From NCBI GenBank assembly GCA_021841585.1, contig JAKBUS010000006.1:1-64000 (forward strand): 64,000 bases of DNA, in the 5' to 3' direction. Made by a program: the position numbers and the translations under genes. Source of the DNA: Pseudomonadota bacterium. GTDB lineage: Bacteria; Pseudomonadota; Gammaproteobacteria; Acidiferrobacterales; Acidiferrobacteraceae. Shown here in pieces: positions 1 through 9,007 of this stretch. Positions within the stretch are counted from its first letter, which is position 1. Every line of letters starts with the position of its first letter. The notes below the pieces were generated by a model. It saw only the letters and a list, made by a program, of their open reading frames with translations, searched no databases and was not told where the DNA came from.

Positions 1-77
1 ATGTACATGCATGCGGTCTTGTCTTGACCCTTGCAGCCATCGCATTTATCGGTGCGAACAAACGTTGGCATGGTTGA
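1..77 (+). CDS. C-terminal end of an unidentified membrane protein (partial)
   Basis: A reading frame is open from the left window edge to a TGA at 75-77. It encodes about 25 residues: a hydrophobic stretch (GLVLTLAAIAFIGA) followed by a basic end (NKRWHG). This looks like the last transmembrane helix and cytoplasmic tail of a membrane protein whose body lies outside the window. It is convergent with sat. The fragment is too short to name, and chance openness cannot be excluded. Confidence 0.25.
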   Translation, partial: VHACGLVLTLAAIAFIGANKRWHG

Positions 78-131
78 CTCCGCTTCTAGGAAAGTGATGT
101 GACGACACGTCCGGGCAAGGCTCGCCCACGG

Positions 132-1349
132 CTATTTTGCCGAATGACCGCTGAGCTTGACCTCCACCTTTTCGTCGTCCTTGAGGTTCGCGTAATAATC
201 CCGCAGGATCGCCAAGACCTCCGGGCGGCTGAATTCCGCCGGGACATCCTGGCCTTCCGACAAGGCTTTACGCAGTTTCGTGCCTGACAGGAGCAGGCGA
301 TCCTTTTCGTTGTGAGGGCATGTCCGGGTCGAAGCCATGCCGCCACACTTGTAACACCAGAATGTCCAATCGATCTTCAAGGGTTTGGTCTCGAGCGCCC
401 CGGCTGGAATCTCGTCGAAGATCTTGTGGGCATCGAACGGCCCATAGTAATCGCCAACCCCCGCGTGATCGCGCCCGACGATGAGATGGGAGCAACCATA
501 GTTTTGACGAAACAGGGCATGTAATAGCGCCTCTCGCGGTCCCGCGTAGCGCATGTCGAGGGGGTAGCCGGACTGGACGACGGTGTCCTTGACGAAGGCC
601 ACCTCGATCAGTTTCGCGATCGCCTTCGACCGCACTTCCGCCGGTATGTCACCGGGCTTCAGTTTGCCGAGCAGCGAGTGGATCATGACCCCGTCGCAGA
701 TCTCAACGGCGATTTTCGCCAGATATTCATGCGAGCGGTGCATGGGATTGCGGGTCTGGAAGGCTGCTACCGTGGACCAGCCCTTGCTTTCGAACAGGGC
801 GCGGGTTTCGGCCGGCGTCATGTACGTTCCCGCGTATTTTGTGGGGAACTCCCCTTGCGAGAGCACCTTGACCGGGCCGGCGATGTTCACCGCCTTTTGT
901 TCCATGACCATCTTCACGCCCGGATGCGCGATATCGGTGGTCTTGAACACCGTCTGGCACTCGTGGGCCTTGTCGATGGTGTACTTTTCGGTCACCTTCA
1001 TGGTGGCCATGATCTCGCCGGACTCGCTGTCCACGAGTGCCACGTCCGAGCCGATCGCAAGCTTGGCGGCGGCGGACTCGTCGGCGGACAGGGTGATCGG
1101 AATCGGCCAGAATACGCCGGTGGATAGGCGCATGTCGTCGCATACACCGCGCCAGTCGGCCTGATTCATGAACCCGTCCAAGGGTGTGAATCCGCCGATG
1201 CCTAGCATGATGACGTCCCCGGTCTCGCGGGAACTCAGGGGGAGGGCGGGGAGGCCTTTGGCCCGTTCTTTTTCGGCTGCCGCCGCCGTCCCGGTCAGGA
1301 GGAGGGGTTTCAGTGCCGCGCTACCGTGGGGTCTCACCAATCTCGACAT
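132..1349 (-). CDS. sat: Sulfate adenylyltransferase (ATP sulfurylase), homo-oligomeric type
   Basis: ATP sulfurylase interconverts sulfate plus ATP with APS plus pyrophosphate. In sulfur oxidisers it runs towards ATP, after APS reductase. The 405-residue protein carries the nucleotide-binding [13 protein letters not shown] motif and the VGRDHAGVG motif, plus a C-terminal zinc-type region (CYKCGG...TCPH). It has no APS-kinase domain, so it is the stand-alone Sat type rather than CysDN. The ATG at 1349 is preceded by a GAGGAAAA ribosome site and by an AT-rich leader with two inverted repeats. A dissimilatory role is inferred from the autotrophic context; aprAB is not in view. Confidence 0.95.
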   Translation of the reverse strand: MSRLVRPHGSAALKPLLLTGTAAAAEKERAKGLPALPLSSRETGDVIMLGIGGFTPLDGFMNQADWRGVCDDMRLSTGVFWPIPITLSADESAAAKLAIGSDVALVDSESGEIMATMKVTEKYTIDKAHECQTVFKTTDIAHPGVKMVMEQKAVNIAGPVKVLSQGEFPTKYAGTYMTPAETRALFESKGWSTVAAFQTRNPMHRSHEYLAKIAVEICDGVMIHSLLGKLKPGDIPAEVRSKAIAKLIEVAFVKDTVVQSGYPLDMRYAGPREALLHALFRQNYGCSHLIVGRDHAGVGDYYGPFDAHKIFDEIPAGALETKPLKIDWTFWCYKCGGMASTRTCPHNEKDRLLLSGTKLRKALSEGQDVPAEFSRPEVLAILRDYYANLKDDEKVEVKLSGHSAK

Positions 1350-1707
1350 TAACGATTTTCCTCGGTTATAAGGCGGATACCGGGCGCACCCGGTCGGCGA
1401 GACTCTATAGCCTTACGGTTTGTAAAACTAATCAAGTTTTACGGAAAACCGATAAACCCGCTTTATAAAAGAAATAACTAAATTACAGAATGCTACTATA
1501 TCTTTGCCGATCGGACGCCCAGTGTGCGACGTCCTTCCAGTCTTGGCAAGGCGCAGGCGACCGTTGGCGCGTGGGCGCGTGGTGATAAGGGGTGGTGGCG
1601 CCTATCCCGAAAGATATACGATCCGTTCCGGGCAGCCCGCCCCCGGGGAAGGGCGCGCCCCGCAGCTGAGGGCCTGGCCTCTACGGGTCCGTGGCCACCG
1701 GCGCGAT
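1350..1707. other. Intergenic region upstream of sat
   Basis: No convincing gene is seen here. The part nearest sat (about 1400-1500) is AT-rich and probably holds the sat promoter and the inverted repeat listed separately. From about 1500 to 1707 the DNA is GC-rich, and long open frames run through it on both strands. Their translations are Arg/Pro/Gly-rich and look like shadows. Confidence 0.5.
1422..1442. promoter_or_regulatory. Inverted repeat upstream of sat, possible operator
   Basis: GTAAAACT and AGTTTTAC form a perfect 8-bp inverted repeat with a 5-nt spacer, 73 to 93 bp upstream of the sat start. It lies in DNA far more AT-rich than its surroundings. A second short repeat (ACCGGG-CGCA-CCCGGT, 1379-1394) sits between it and sat. 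The position suits a transcription-factor site, but no regulator can be named. Confidence 0.35.
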
Positions 1708-2118
1708 CTATCGTGTCCCCAAGTCATGACGCAGCACGGCGATATCCACGCTGACGGTATGGAGGGCATGGGTCCGCCAGTGCGCCAGCGCCGGGTCGCG
1801 GGGCACGCGCGTGGCATGGAGCGCATGCAAGGTGGCCTCGTAGCGGCGCAGGCGCGCCCGCAGGTGATCGTGCGCGACGGCCGCGGGGCGCGCAACCTCA
1901 TGCCCCCGGGGCCGTGGGGCCTCATGGGGCCGTGGGGTGCGGGCCAAGGAGAGGATGGTCGCGGGTCCCTGGCAGCCCGCCGGCGGGCGGGCGGCATAGA
2001 TCCAGTGTCCATTCCCGGACCGGCACTTGAAGATGGCGCCCACGGCGCGCGCCGCGGCACCCATGCCCGCGAGCAGGGCCAGGGCCAGCACGGGCGTGAT
2101 CAGGAGCGGTCTCGTCAT
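1708..2118 (-). CDS. Small exported protein with a DUF4124-like N-terminal region
   Basis: The 136-residue product starts with a signal peptide (residues 1-25: TRP, then a Leu/Ala-rich core ending near ARA). It is followed by AIFKCRSGNGHWIYAARPPAGC, which resembles the short Cys-containing repeat of DUF4124 periplasmic proteins (one Cys pair). The rest is Arg/His-rich and low in recognisable motifs. The start at 2118 is divergent from the permease gene starting at 2155, so 36 bp must hold both 5' signals. Function is unknown. The similarity is short, so the family call is tentative. Confidence 0.5.
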   Translation of the reverse strand: MTRPLLITPVLALALLAGMGAAARAVGAIFKCRSGNGHWIYAARPPAGCQGPATILSLARTPRPHEAPRPRGHEVARPAAVAHDHLRARLRRYEATLHALHATRVPRDPALAHWRTHALHTVSVDIAVLRHDLGTR

Positions 2119-2154
2119 AACTTACAATTAAGGCGCAGGATTGCGGGAAGTCAA

Positions 2155-2904
2155 ATGGTAAGTCGGCCTTTACTTTTGGTGGGCGTGGCCTTTCTGGCAA
2201 ACGCCTTCGCGGCTACCGCCGGGGGCGGCGTGGGCCTCATTCAATTGCCCCTGTTGCTGTTCTTGGGGCTCCCCTACCCGCAGGCCCTGGCTACCCATAA
2301 GGTGGCGAGCGTGGCCCTGGGCGTGGGCGCCGGGGGCCGCTATCGGCGCAGCGGGCTATTCAGCCGCCCGCTCGTGCTGCTGGTGCTGGCGTCGGGGTTA
2401 CCGGGCGTGCTCCTGGGGGCGCTCGTGGTGCTGGCCCTCCCGCAGGCGCTCATACGCGTGGTCCTGGGGGTGCTGACCGTGGGCCTCGGGCTTTATTCGT
2501 GGCGCCGTCATGACCTCGGGCAGGTGGCCGTCGCCCGCCACCGCGATCCGTGGGGTCTGGCCCTGGGCGGCCTCGGCCTCTTTGTTATCGGTGTCTTGAA
2601 CGGGTCCGTGACCTCGGGGACCGGGCTCTTTTGCACCTTGTGGTTGGTGCGCTGGTTCGGGCTCGATTATAAGTCGGCGGTGGCCTATACCCTGACCCTA
2701 GTGGGGCTCGTTTGGAACGCCGCCGGCGCCGCGACCCTCGGGTCGTTCGGGCAGATCCGCTGGTCCTGGCTCCCCTGGCTCCTGGCGGGGGCGCTTACCG
2801 GCAGCTACGCCGGGGCCCATATTGCCGTCGGCTCCTCCAACCGGTGGATCAAGCGGGCCTTTGAAATACTGACCATTGGCGTGGGCCTGCGCCTTTTGGT
2901 TTAG
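2155..2904 (+). CDS. Sulfite exporter TauE/SafE family (TSUP) permease
   Basis: The 249-residue protein is almost entirely hydrophobic, with about eight predicted membrane helices. It has the family's two half-repeats, opening with FLANAFAATAGGGVGLIQLP and, in the second half, LNGSVTSGTGLFCTLWLV. TSUP members move sulfite, sulfoacetate or related anions. Here it stands between sat and pyrE, and export of a sulfur oxyanion is a reasonable inference given sat nearby. The frame is open far upstream, but the ATG at 2155 gives the normal family N-terminus, and the upstream translation is Arg/Pro-rich noise. Confidence 0.85.
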   Translation: MVSRPLLLVGVAFLANAFAATAGGGVGLIQLPLLLFLGLPYPQALATHKVASVALGVGAGGRYRRSGLFSRPLVLLVLASGLPGVLLGALVVLALPQALIRVVLGVLTVGLGLYSWRRHDLGQVAVARHRDPWGLALGGLGLFVIGVLNGSVTSGTGLFCTLWLVRWFGLDYKSAVAYTLTLVGLVWNAAGAATLGSFGQIRWSWLPWLLAGALTGSYAGAHIAVGSSNRWIKRAFEILTIGVGLRLLV

Positions 2905-2939
2905 CGGGCCGATCCTGGAAGGGTGCCGCGGCCCCGCAT

Positions 2940-3593
2940 TCAGTCCGCGGCGTTCGTGCCGTACTGGGCCCGGTACCGGGCGATGGCCTCGCGATGTTGC
3001 TCGAGGCCTTGGCGCCGGCCGAGGTAGGCGAGCAGCCCAGATAGCCGCCCGAGGCTCACGACCGGGACGTGGTGACGGGCCGCGACCTCGGAGGCCGCCG
3101 ATTGTGCGCCACGGCCGCGCTCCTCGCGATCCAGCGCAATCACGACGCCGGCGAGCGTGGCGCCGGCGTCGGCGATGATGTGCGCCGATTCCGCGATCGA
3201 GGTGCCCGCCGATATGACATCGTCGATGACCAGCACCTGGCCGCGCAAGGGTGCGCCCACGGTGATCCCGCCCTCGCCATGATCCTTGGCCTCCTTGCGG
3301 TTGAAGCAGTAGGGGATGTCGCGACCATATTCGAGGGCAAGCCCCGAGGCCAGCGCCACCGCAAGCGGGATGCCTTTGTAGGCCGGTCCGAATATCACGT
3401 CATAGTTGAGCCCGGCGGCCTCGACGGCGCGCGCGTACAGGCGCCCGAGTTCCGTAAGCGCGCGTCCCGAGGCGAACGCCGCGGCGTTGAAGAAGTACGG
3501 GCTCTGGCGCCCCGATTTGAGGGTGAAGGCGCCGAAGCGTAGCGCGCCGCAAGAGACCGCGAGGTCGAAGAAGGCGTCTTGTGTATCGCTCAC
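2940..3593 (-). CDS. pyrE: Orotate phosphoribosyltransferase
   Basis: PyrE joins orotate to PRPP to form OMP in de novo UMP synthesis in the cytoplasm. The 217-residue product has the PRPP-binding motif VLVIDDVISAGTS (about residues 121-133), the FGPAYKGIPL loop and the FNRKEAKDHGEGG flexible catalytic loop, all typical of the enterobacterial-type enzyme. Its ATG overlaps the stop of the upstream pilin accessory gene by 4 bp, so the two are translationally coupled. The other pyrimidine genes here (pyrR, pyrB, pyrX) are 13 kb away. Confidence 0.96.
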   Translation of the reverse strand: MSDTQDAFFDLAVSCGALRFGAFTLKSGRQSPYFFNAAAFASGRALTELGRLYARAVEAAGLNYDVIFGPAYKGIPLAVALASGLALEYGRDIPYCFNRKEAKDHGEGGITVGAPLRGQVLVIDDVISAGTSIAESAHIIADAGATLAGVVIALDREERGRGAQSAASEVAARHHVPVVSLGRLSGLLAYLGRRQGLEQHREAIARYRAQYGTNAAD

Positions 3594-4345
3594 GCGGGGG
3601 GGTTCCCGAGGCCCGGATTGAAGGGTAACGTGGCGACGATCTGGCCATCTCCCCGGTCGAGGGCCAGCATCACGCTCGTGTAGGTCCCGCGCAGCGGCAC
3701 GAACACATAATGGTCAAGCGGCCGGTGGCCCTTGCGGAAGCGGCTGATGGCGGCGGCGGCCACAGGATTGGTGCGCGCCAAGGTCACGAGCGGGTAGCCA
3801 TCGGTGAGGGCCATTTTCCGCTCCGCCGCGGTATAGGGGCGATAGCGCCAGCCGCGCAGAAATACCGGCGGCTCGCCCTGCAGTGTGCGGATCTCGACCC
3901 CGAGCATGGCCTTCTTGCTATGCGGCAGCTCCACATAGACATAGGCGGGGCGCTCCGGCATGGTGCGCAGCAGGGCGCGGCCCTTGGCGCCGATGAGGGC
4001 GATGTGGGCGCCATCCAGGGCATGAAACGCCCCCTGGGAGTAGACGACCATCTGGATGCGGCGGGTATAGAGCAGGTGTACGCCAAACGCGAGCGCAATG
4101 ACCTGGGCGATGACGATGAGCGCGAGATCCGAGCGCAGCCCCTTTTTGCCGGCGCGGAACACCACGAGCGTAAGCACCGGCCCGAGTATCAGGCCTACCC
4201 CCACCACAAGCCCATAGGCCTGCCAGGCCCCGTCGGCGGTAAACAGCGGGTGCGGATACCAAAGCGTTCGCGCGACCGCGAAAATGGCGGCGAGCACCCC
4301 GACGGTGAGCGCGAGATGCCAGGCGGCGGCCTTCAAGCGTGACAT
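3590..4345 (-). CDS. TfpX/TfpZ-like type IV pilin accessory protein
   Basis: The 251-residue protein has four N-terminal hydrophobic helices, the first about residues 5-25. A soluble C-terminal domain follows, containing SQGAFHALDGAHIALIG and a long predicted extracytoplasmic part. This arrangement and wording match the TfpX/TfpZ/FimB family, which assists assembly or stability of particular type IV pilins. The start at 4345 (MSRLKAAAW) is chosen because the 15 upstream codons are not membrane-like. Type IV pilus genes elsewhere in the window (pilT, pilU, pilGHIJ-chpA) support the call. No pilin gene is adjacent, which is unusual for the family. Confidence 0.65.
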   Translation of the reverse strand: MSRLKAAAWHLALTVGVLAAIFAVARTLWYPHPLFTADGAWQAYGLVVGVGLILGPVLTLVVFRAGKKGLRSDLALIVIAQVIALAFGVHLLYTRRIQMVVYSQGAFHALDGAHIALIGAKGRALLRTMPERPAYVYVELPHSKKAMLGVEIRTLQGEPPVFLRGWRYRPYTAAERKMALTDGYPLVTLARTNPVAAAAISRFRKGHRPLDHYVFVPLRGTYTSVMLALDRGDGQIVATLPFNPGLGNPPA

Positions 4346-4390
4346 ATTCTGATCCTCGAGGCGATGTCCAGGCGCAAGGCCCGGCGGCAA

Positions 4391-5167
4391 TTAGAAATCA
4401 TAGTCGATAATGAGCGGCGCGTGGTCGCTGAAGCGCTGCTCCTTGTAGACCTGCGCCTTGCGGGCACGCGCGGCCACCCCGGGTGTGGCGATCTGGTAGT
4501 CGATCCGCCATCCGACATTTTTGGCATAGGCCTGTCCGCGGTTACTCCACCACGTATAGCATCCTTCGCCTTCCGAGGGACACAGGGCGCGGTGCACATC
4601 CACGAACGCCAATTCGTCGAAGACGCGCGTGAGCCACGCCCGTTCCTCGGGCAAAAAGCCGCTATTGTTGCGGTTGCCGCGCCAGTTCTTCAGGTCGATC
4701 TCCTGGTGCGCGATGTTGAAGTCCCCGCACAGCACGACCTCGCGTCCGCACTGGGCGAGCGTGGCGAGTTGCGGAAAGAAGTGGTCCATGAAGGCAAATT
4801 TCGCGGCCTGCCGCGCGGGCCCGCTGGAACCCGATGGGAGGTACACCGATACCACCGAGAGCGCGCCGAATATGAGCTCGAGATAACGCCCCTCGGCATC
4901 GATGTCCGGCCGCCCAATACCCACCACCACGCGGTCCGGGGGCCGTTTCGCATAGATGCCGACGCCGCTGTAGCCGCGCTTGTCGGCGTAATGAAAATAG
5001 CCCTGGTAGCCGGATGGCGCGCGCATCTCCGGTGTCAGGTCCGCCTCCTGGGCCCGCAGTTCCTGCAGGCATATGACATCGGCGTCCTGCTTGGCGAGCC
5101 AGGCGAGAAAGCCCTTGGCGCACGCCGAGCGTATGCCGTTGAGATTGATGGTCACGATGCGCAGCAT
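4391..5167 (-). CDS. xthA: Exodeoxyribonuclease III
   Basis: This is a 258-residue Mg-dependent exonuclease III/AP endonuclease for base-excision repair. Visible motifs are the N-terminal TINLNGIRSA, CLQELRAQEADL (metal-binding Glu), GVGIYAK, VLCGDFNIAHQEIDL (catalytic Asp/Asn) and the terminal SDHAPLIIDYDF (catalytic Asp-His). Length is normal for the family. It is followed at 45 bp by the pilin accessory gene on the same strand. Confidence 0.95.
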   Translation of the reverse strand: MLRIVTINLNGIRSACAKGFLAWLAKQDADVICLQELRAQEADLTPEMRAPSGYQGYFHYADKRGYSGVGIYAKRPPDRVVVGIGRPDIDAEGRYLELIFGALSVVSVYLPSGSSGPARQAAKFAFMDHFFPQLATLAQCGREVVLCGDFNIAHQEIDLKNWRGNRNNSGFLPEERAWLTRVFDELAFVDVHRALCPSEGEGCYTWWSNRGQAYAKNVGWRIDYQIATPGVAARARKAQVYKEQRFSDHAPLIIDYDF

Positions 5168-5213
5168 ATCTTCAAGGTCCAGGCGGTTGTGGCCACATGA
5201 TCGTCGCGGGCCA

Positions 5214-6680
5214 TCAGGCCGGCGGTGGCGCGGACTCGGCGGGCATGGCCGCGAGCATGCGCCCGGCCGCCGGCAATAGCAGGTAGGCCGGGAATGCCAG
5301 AAAGAAGGTCAGCAGGAAATAGAGGGCGTAGCCGAGGTCCTGCGCGCCGAAGCCGCTTGCAAAGCCGGCCAGGCGCAGGCTCACCGCGAACAAAGACGAG
5401 AGCAGGGCGTACTCGGTGGCGGCGCGCTCCTTGCGCACGATGGCCATGAGGAACGCGAGAAAGGCCGCGGTGCCAAGCCCGGCGGCGAAGGATTCCAGGG
5501 CGCTCACGGAGTATAGGAGGATTTCATGGGCGAGCGGGATCGGCGTCCCGAGGGGGGCGCGCGGCAGGACGCGCGCGCACGCCGCATAGCCGAGATTGGG
5601 CAACACCTGGACCAAGCCCAGCACCCAGAGCGACCGGTAGATGCCGATGCGATCGGTGATATAGCCGCCCACCAGGCCGCCTAGGATCGACAGCCCGATG
5701 CCGGCGATGACCGATACCGCGCCGATCTGCGCGGCGCTGAAGCCGTGATCCACCCAGAATGGCTTCACCATGAAGCCGATGGCGCTGTCGCCGAGCTTGT
5801 AGAGGACGATGAAGACAAACACCGCCGGCATCCCGGGACGCCCGGTCATCTCCAGCAGGGCGCCGAATAGCGGGCCGTCGGAGGCTGGCGGGGCCTGCGG
5901 ATCCCGGCGCCCAAGGCTCGTGGCCCAGACGAGGGCGGCCGCCACCGTGACGTAGATGAAGAGGTGCGGGATCGTGCGTGACCAGTGCAGCGCGTCGTTG
6001 GCAAGCCACACGGCACCAAGCAGCAAGGCTAGCACCAGGGCCAGGGCCTTGGGGCGGCGGCTCAAGGACGCGAGCTCCTGGCCAAGGGACTGGCGGTCGA
6101 CGGCCTTGCGCGCCCGTTCCCGGGGGGCCGCCAGGCACGCAAGCCCGTCTGCGATCACGAGGCCGGCCGCCAGGATATAGGCATAACGCCAGCCAATGTA
6201 AGTGCTTGCAATCAGCACGAGGCCTGCGGCCAGCATGCCCGCGCGATAGAATCCGATGCGCAGGCCGTTGCCGATCCCCATCTCCCCGACCTCGAGAAGC
6301 TCGAGGCTATAGCCGTCTATGGCGATGTCGTTGGTCGACGATAGCAGCGTGAAAACCCCGATCGTGACGAGTGCCGCCGGTCCTATCCCGCGGTCCCACG
6401 CCAGGTGTCCCAGGGCGAGCGCCATGAACAGGTCCGCGCCGAGCATCCACAGCCGGTGATGACGGAAGTGATCGATTGCGGGCGCCCAGAGAAACTTGAG
6501 TGTCCATGGCAGCCCCAGCAGGCTTATGACCCCGATCTCCGAGAGCGGCGCGTGGTTCTCGCGGAATGCGACCGGGAATACGTCGCTGAAAAGACCGAAC
6601 GGCAGGCCTTCGGCCACGTACAGTACGGCGATCCAGAAGAGGCGCACGCGGACATCGCGACGCTTAAGATAATCTCGCAC
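5214..6680 (-). CDS. AmpG-like MFS permease
   Basis: The 488-residue protein has about 12-14 membrane helices. Its N-terminus (VRLFWIAVLYVAEGLPFGLF) is characteristic of the AmpG/muropeptide permease branch of the major facilitator superfamily. Members import anhydro-muropeptides for wall recycling, but the substrate here is not proven. The GTG at 6680 is chosen because the 32 upstream codons are Ser/Arg-rich and unlike the family. It overlaps the end of metW by 17 bp, so it is probably co-transcribed with metX-metW. Confidence 0.75.
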   Translation of the reverse strand: MRDYLKRRDVRVRLFWIAVLYVAEGLPFGLFSDVFPVAFRENHAPLSEIGVISLLGLPWTLKFLWAPAIDHFRHHRLWMLGADLFMALALGHLAWDRGIGPAALVTIGVFTLLSSTNDIAIDGYSLELLEVGEMGIGNGLRIGFYRAGMLAAGLVLIASTYIGWRYAYILAAGLVIADGLACLAAPRERARKAVDRQSLGQELASLSRRPKALALVLALLLGAVWLANDALHWSRTIPHLFIYVTVAAALVWATSLGRRDPQAPPASDGPLFGALLEMTGRPGMPAVFVFIVLYKLGDSAIGFMVKPFWVDHGFSAAQIGAVSVIAGIGLSILGGLVGGYITDRIGIYRSLWVLGLVQVLPNLGYAACARVLPRAPLGTPIPLAHEILLYSVSALESFAAGLGTAAFLAFLMAIVRKERAATEYALLSSLFAVSLRLAGFASGFGAQDLGYALYFLLTFFLAFPAYLLLPAAGRMLAAMPAESAPPPA

Positions 6681-7275
6681 GCCGGAACCTGTAGAGGGCG
6701 ATCTCCCCGAAGAGGTTAGGGAGCAGCCGTTGCGCCAGCCGCTGCCTGTGGGCGTGATCGACGACCTGCGACTCAAGGACCTCTATTTGCTCGCGCTCGC
6801 ACAAGCGCGCGAAATCCCGCAGCGTACAGAGGTGGATGTTGGGTGTGTTGTACCATTCGTGAGGGAGCGCCGTGGACACCGGCATGCGCCCCAGGACCCC
6901 AAGCTGCCAGCGCGTGCGCCAGTGTCCGAAATTCGGAAAGGTGACGATACCCTCGGTACCCACGCGCAGCATCTCGCGCAGCAGCCGGTCTGGGTAGCGC
7001 ACCGCCTGCAGGGTGAGCGATAGCACGACGTAATCGAACGAGCGCTCATCGAATTCAGAGAGGCCCGCATCCAGGTCGGTCTGGATCACGTTCACGCCGC
7101 GCCGTACGCATTCTTCGACATGGGTTTCGTCGATCTCGAGCCCGTAACCGCTCGCCCCCTTGCTCTCGGCCAGGTAGGCGAGCAGTGAGCCGTCGCCGCA
7201 GCCAAGATCCAGCACGCGGCTTCCCGGCTGGATCCAGTCACCGATGATGCGAAAGTCGATGCGTGCCGGGATCAT
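6664..7275 (-). CDS. metW: Methionine biosynthesis protein MetW
   Basis: MetW is a class I methyltransferase-fold protein that partners MetX in homoserine acylation. The 203-residue product shows the SAM-binding loop [15 protein letters not shown] (residues 20-34) and the MetW-specific segments [20 protein letters not shown] and [12 protein letters not shown]. Its ATG overlaps the metX stop by 4 bp (7272-7275), the standard metX-metW arrangement of proteobacteria. Confidence 0.95.
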   Translation of the reverse strand: MIPARIDFRIIGDWIQPGSRVLDLGCGDGSLLAYLAESKGASGYGLEIDETHVEECVRRGVNVIQTDLDAGLSEFDERSFDYVVLSLTLQAVRYPDRLLREMLRVGTEGIVTFPNFGHWRTRWQLGVLGRMPVSTALPHEWYNTPNIHLCTLRDFARLCEREQIEVLESQVVDHAHRQRLAQRLLPNLFGEIALYRFRRARLS

Positions 7276-8417
7276 GACGACCGTCCCGCGAACACACGAT
7301 CCATATAGGCTGTAAAGATATCGACGTAGCGCGGGATGCGCATGAGAAAGGCATCGTGGCCGTGGGAGGCATTGATCTCCGCGTAGCTTACATTCAGGTC
7401 GTTGTCATGAAGCGCCTTGACGATCTCCCGCGAGCGCGCCGGGGCAAACCGCCAGTCGCTGGTAAAGGCGATCACCAGGGTGTCGGCCTTGACCGGCGCG
7501 AGCGCCTTGGCGAGATCCCCGTCGGTAAGGCCCGCCGGATCGAAATAATCGAGCGCCTTGGTCATGAGCAGGTAGGTGTTGGCGTCGAAGCGGCCGACGA
7601 AGCTATCGGCCTGGTGACGGAGGTAGCTCTCGACCTCGAAGGCCACCTGATAGTCGAAGTTCAGTTTCCCGCCGCGCAGGCCGCGACCGAATTTCTCGCG
7701 CATGATGTCGTCGGAGAGATAGGTTATATGTCCGAGCATGCGCGCGATGCGCAGTCCCCTGCGCGGCTCGGTGGCGTGATCGTAGAACCGCCCCTCGTAA
7801 AAGTCCGGGTCGGTCAATATCGCCTGGCGCGCCACTTCGTTGAAAGCGATGTTCTGGGCGGTCAGCTTGGGCGCGGCGGCAATGATGACTGTGTGCGCCA
7901 CCCGGTCGGGGTAGTCGATCGCCCACTGCAGGGCCTGCATGCCACCGAGGCTGCCACCCACCACCGCCGCCCATTTCCGGATCCCTAGCCGATCAGCAAG
8001 GCGCGCCTGGCTTGCGACCCAGTCGCCGACCGTCACCATGGGAAATTCCGGCCCAAAGGCGCGCCCGCTCGCGGGATTGATGGATGCCGGACCGGTGGAA
8101 CCGAAACAGCTGCCGAGATTATTGCAGGCGACCACGAAAAACTTGCGGGTATCCAGACTCTTGCCGGGGCCTACATGGTGTTCCCACCAGCCCGGCCTCT
8201 TGTCGTCGGCGCTATGGTAGCCCGCGACGTGGTGGCTGCCGCTCAAGGCGTGGCAGACGAGCACGGCATTGCTGGCCTCGGCGTTCAGTGTCCCGTAGGT
8301 CTCGTAAACGAGCTCGTAATCCGCCAGGACGCCGCCGCTTGCCAGCGCCAGCGGTTCCGCGAATCGCAACCGGGCTGGGGTTACCAGTCCCACGGAGTCT
8401 GGGGGAATGGGCTTCAC
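7272..8417 (-). CDS. metX: Homoserine O-acyltransferase (MetX)
   Basis: This alpha/beta-hydrolase-fold enzyme activates homoserine with acetyl- or succinyl-CoA for methionine synthesis. It has 381 residues. The nucleophile elbow [14 protein letters not shown] carries the catalytic Ser, the family signature [13 protein letters not shown] is present, and HGHDAFL near the C-terminus carries the catalytic His. The acyl donor (acetyl versus succinyl) cannot be decided with certainty from the sequence; many proteobacterial MetX proteins linked to metW use succinyl-CoA. No riboswitch fits in the 60 bp upstream. Confidence 0.93.
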   Translation of the reverse strand: MKPIPPDSVGLVTPARLRFAEPLALASGGVLADYELVYETYGTLNAEASNAVLVCHALSGSHHVAGYHSADDKRPGWWEHHVGPGKSLDTRKFFVVACNNLGSCFGSTGPASINPASGRAFGPEFPMVTVGDWVASQARLADRLGIRKWAAVVGGSLGGMQALQWAIDYPDRVAHTVIIAAAPKLTAQNIAFNEVARQAILTDPDFYEGRFYDHATEPRRGLRIARMLGHITYLSDDIMREKFGRGLRGGKLNFDYQVAFEVESYLRHQADSFVGRFDANTYLLMTKALDYFDPAGLTDGDLAKALAPVKADTLVIAFTSDWRFAPARSREIVKALHDNDLNVSYAEINASHGHDAFLMRIPRYVDIFTAYMDRVFAGRSS

Positions 8418-8478
8418 GAATCCACGGGATCACGCAAAGCCCGCAGTGTACTGACTCAAGGATGGGCCCGCAATGCCC

Positions 8479-8895
8479 TTAATGGTGATGGTGGTCTTCG
8501 TCGCCGTGGTCGTGGCCGCAACACCCGTGATCGTGCTCGGCCTCCTCGGCTACCTCGCGGCGCACGGCGTCCATGTCCACCGCGCGTACCTGAGCTATGA
8601 CCTCTTCCAGGGCCTTTTTCGGCAGACTGCCGGGTTGCGCGAACAGGATGATCTGGTCGCGGAAGATCATCAGGGTCGGGATGGAGCGGACCTGGAAATG
8701 GGCGGCAAGCTCGGTCTCGGCCTCGGTGTTGACCTTGGCGAAGACGATGTCCTTATGTTGCTCGGAGGCCTCCTCGAAGATCGGACCGAACGCCCGGCAG
8801 GGCGCGCACCACGGGGCCCAGAAGTCGACGATGACGAACGGATTGTCATCCACCAGCTGTTCAAAATTTTCCTTCGTTGCCTCGACTGTAGCCAT
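8479..8895 (-). CDS. Thioredoxin with a His/Cys-rich C-terminal tail
   Basis: Residues 1-107 form a complete thioredoxin fold with VDFWAPWCAPCRAFGPIFEE (CAPC at residues 30-33, not the usual CGPC), the cis-proline IPTLMIF and a normal length. After it comes an acidic helix-like linker and an 18-residue tail with eight His and two Cys (HDHGCCGHDHGDEDHHHH). The tail suggests metal binding, for example zinc, nickel or copper, and has no role in the standard thioredoxin cycle. The ATG at 8895 has an upstream GAGGG. It lies in the same orientation as metX but is separated from it by 61 bp. Confidence 0.9.
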   Translation of the reverse strand: MATVEATKENFEQLVDDNPFVIVDFWAPWCAPCRAFGPIFEEASEQHKDIVFAKVNTEAETELAAHFQVRSIPTLMIFRDQIILFAQPGSLPKKALEEVIAQVRAVDMDAVRREVAEEAEHDHGCCGHDHGDEDHHHH

Positions 8896-8918
8896 GGATA
8901 TCCCTCGAAAAGTAGCCC

Positions 8919-8924
8919 ATTATA
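8919..8924 (-). promoter_or_regulatory. Probable -10 element for the thioredoxin gene
   Basis: Read on the minus strand, this is a perfect TATAAT, 24-29 bp upstream of the thioredoxin ATG, in a short AT-rich patch. No good -35 box is visible 16-18 bp further up, so the promoter may need an activator or may be weak. Confidence 0.4.
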
Positions 8925-9007
8925 CAATAAGGAGCGGGCCCTGGTCGCGTATAACGATAGAAAAAGCATGGCACGTGACTTGCTAGGCGTGCCCCTGGGG
9001 AGGGGGT

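Noticed and set aside
1504-2154. N-terminal extension of the TauE/SafE permease by more than 200 codons
   Set aside because: The translation is Arg/Gly/Pro-rich without helices, overlaps the minus-strand DUF4124-like gene, and the family N-terminus begins at 2155.
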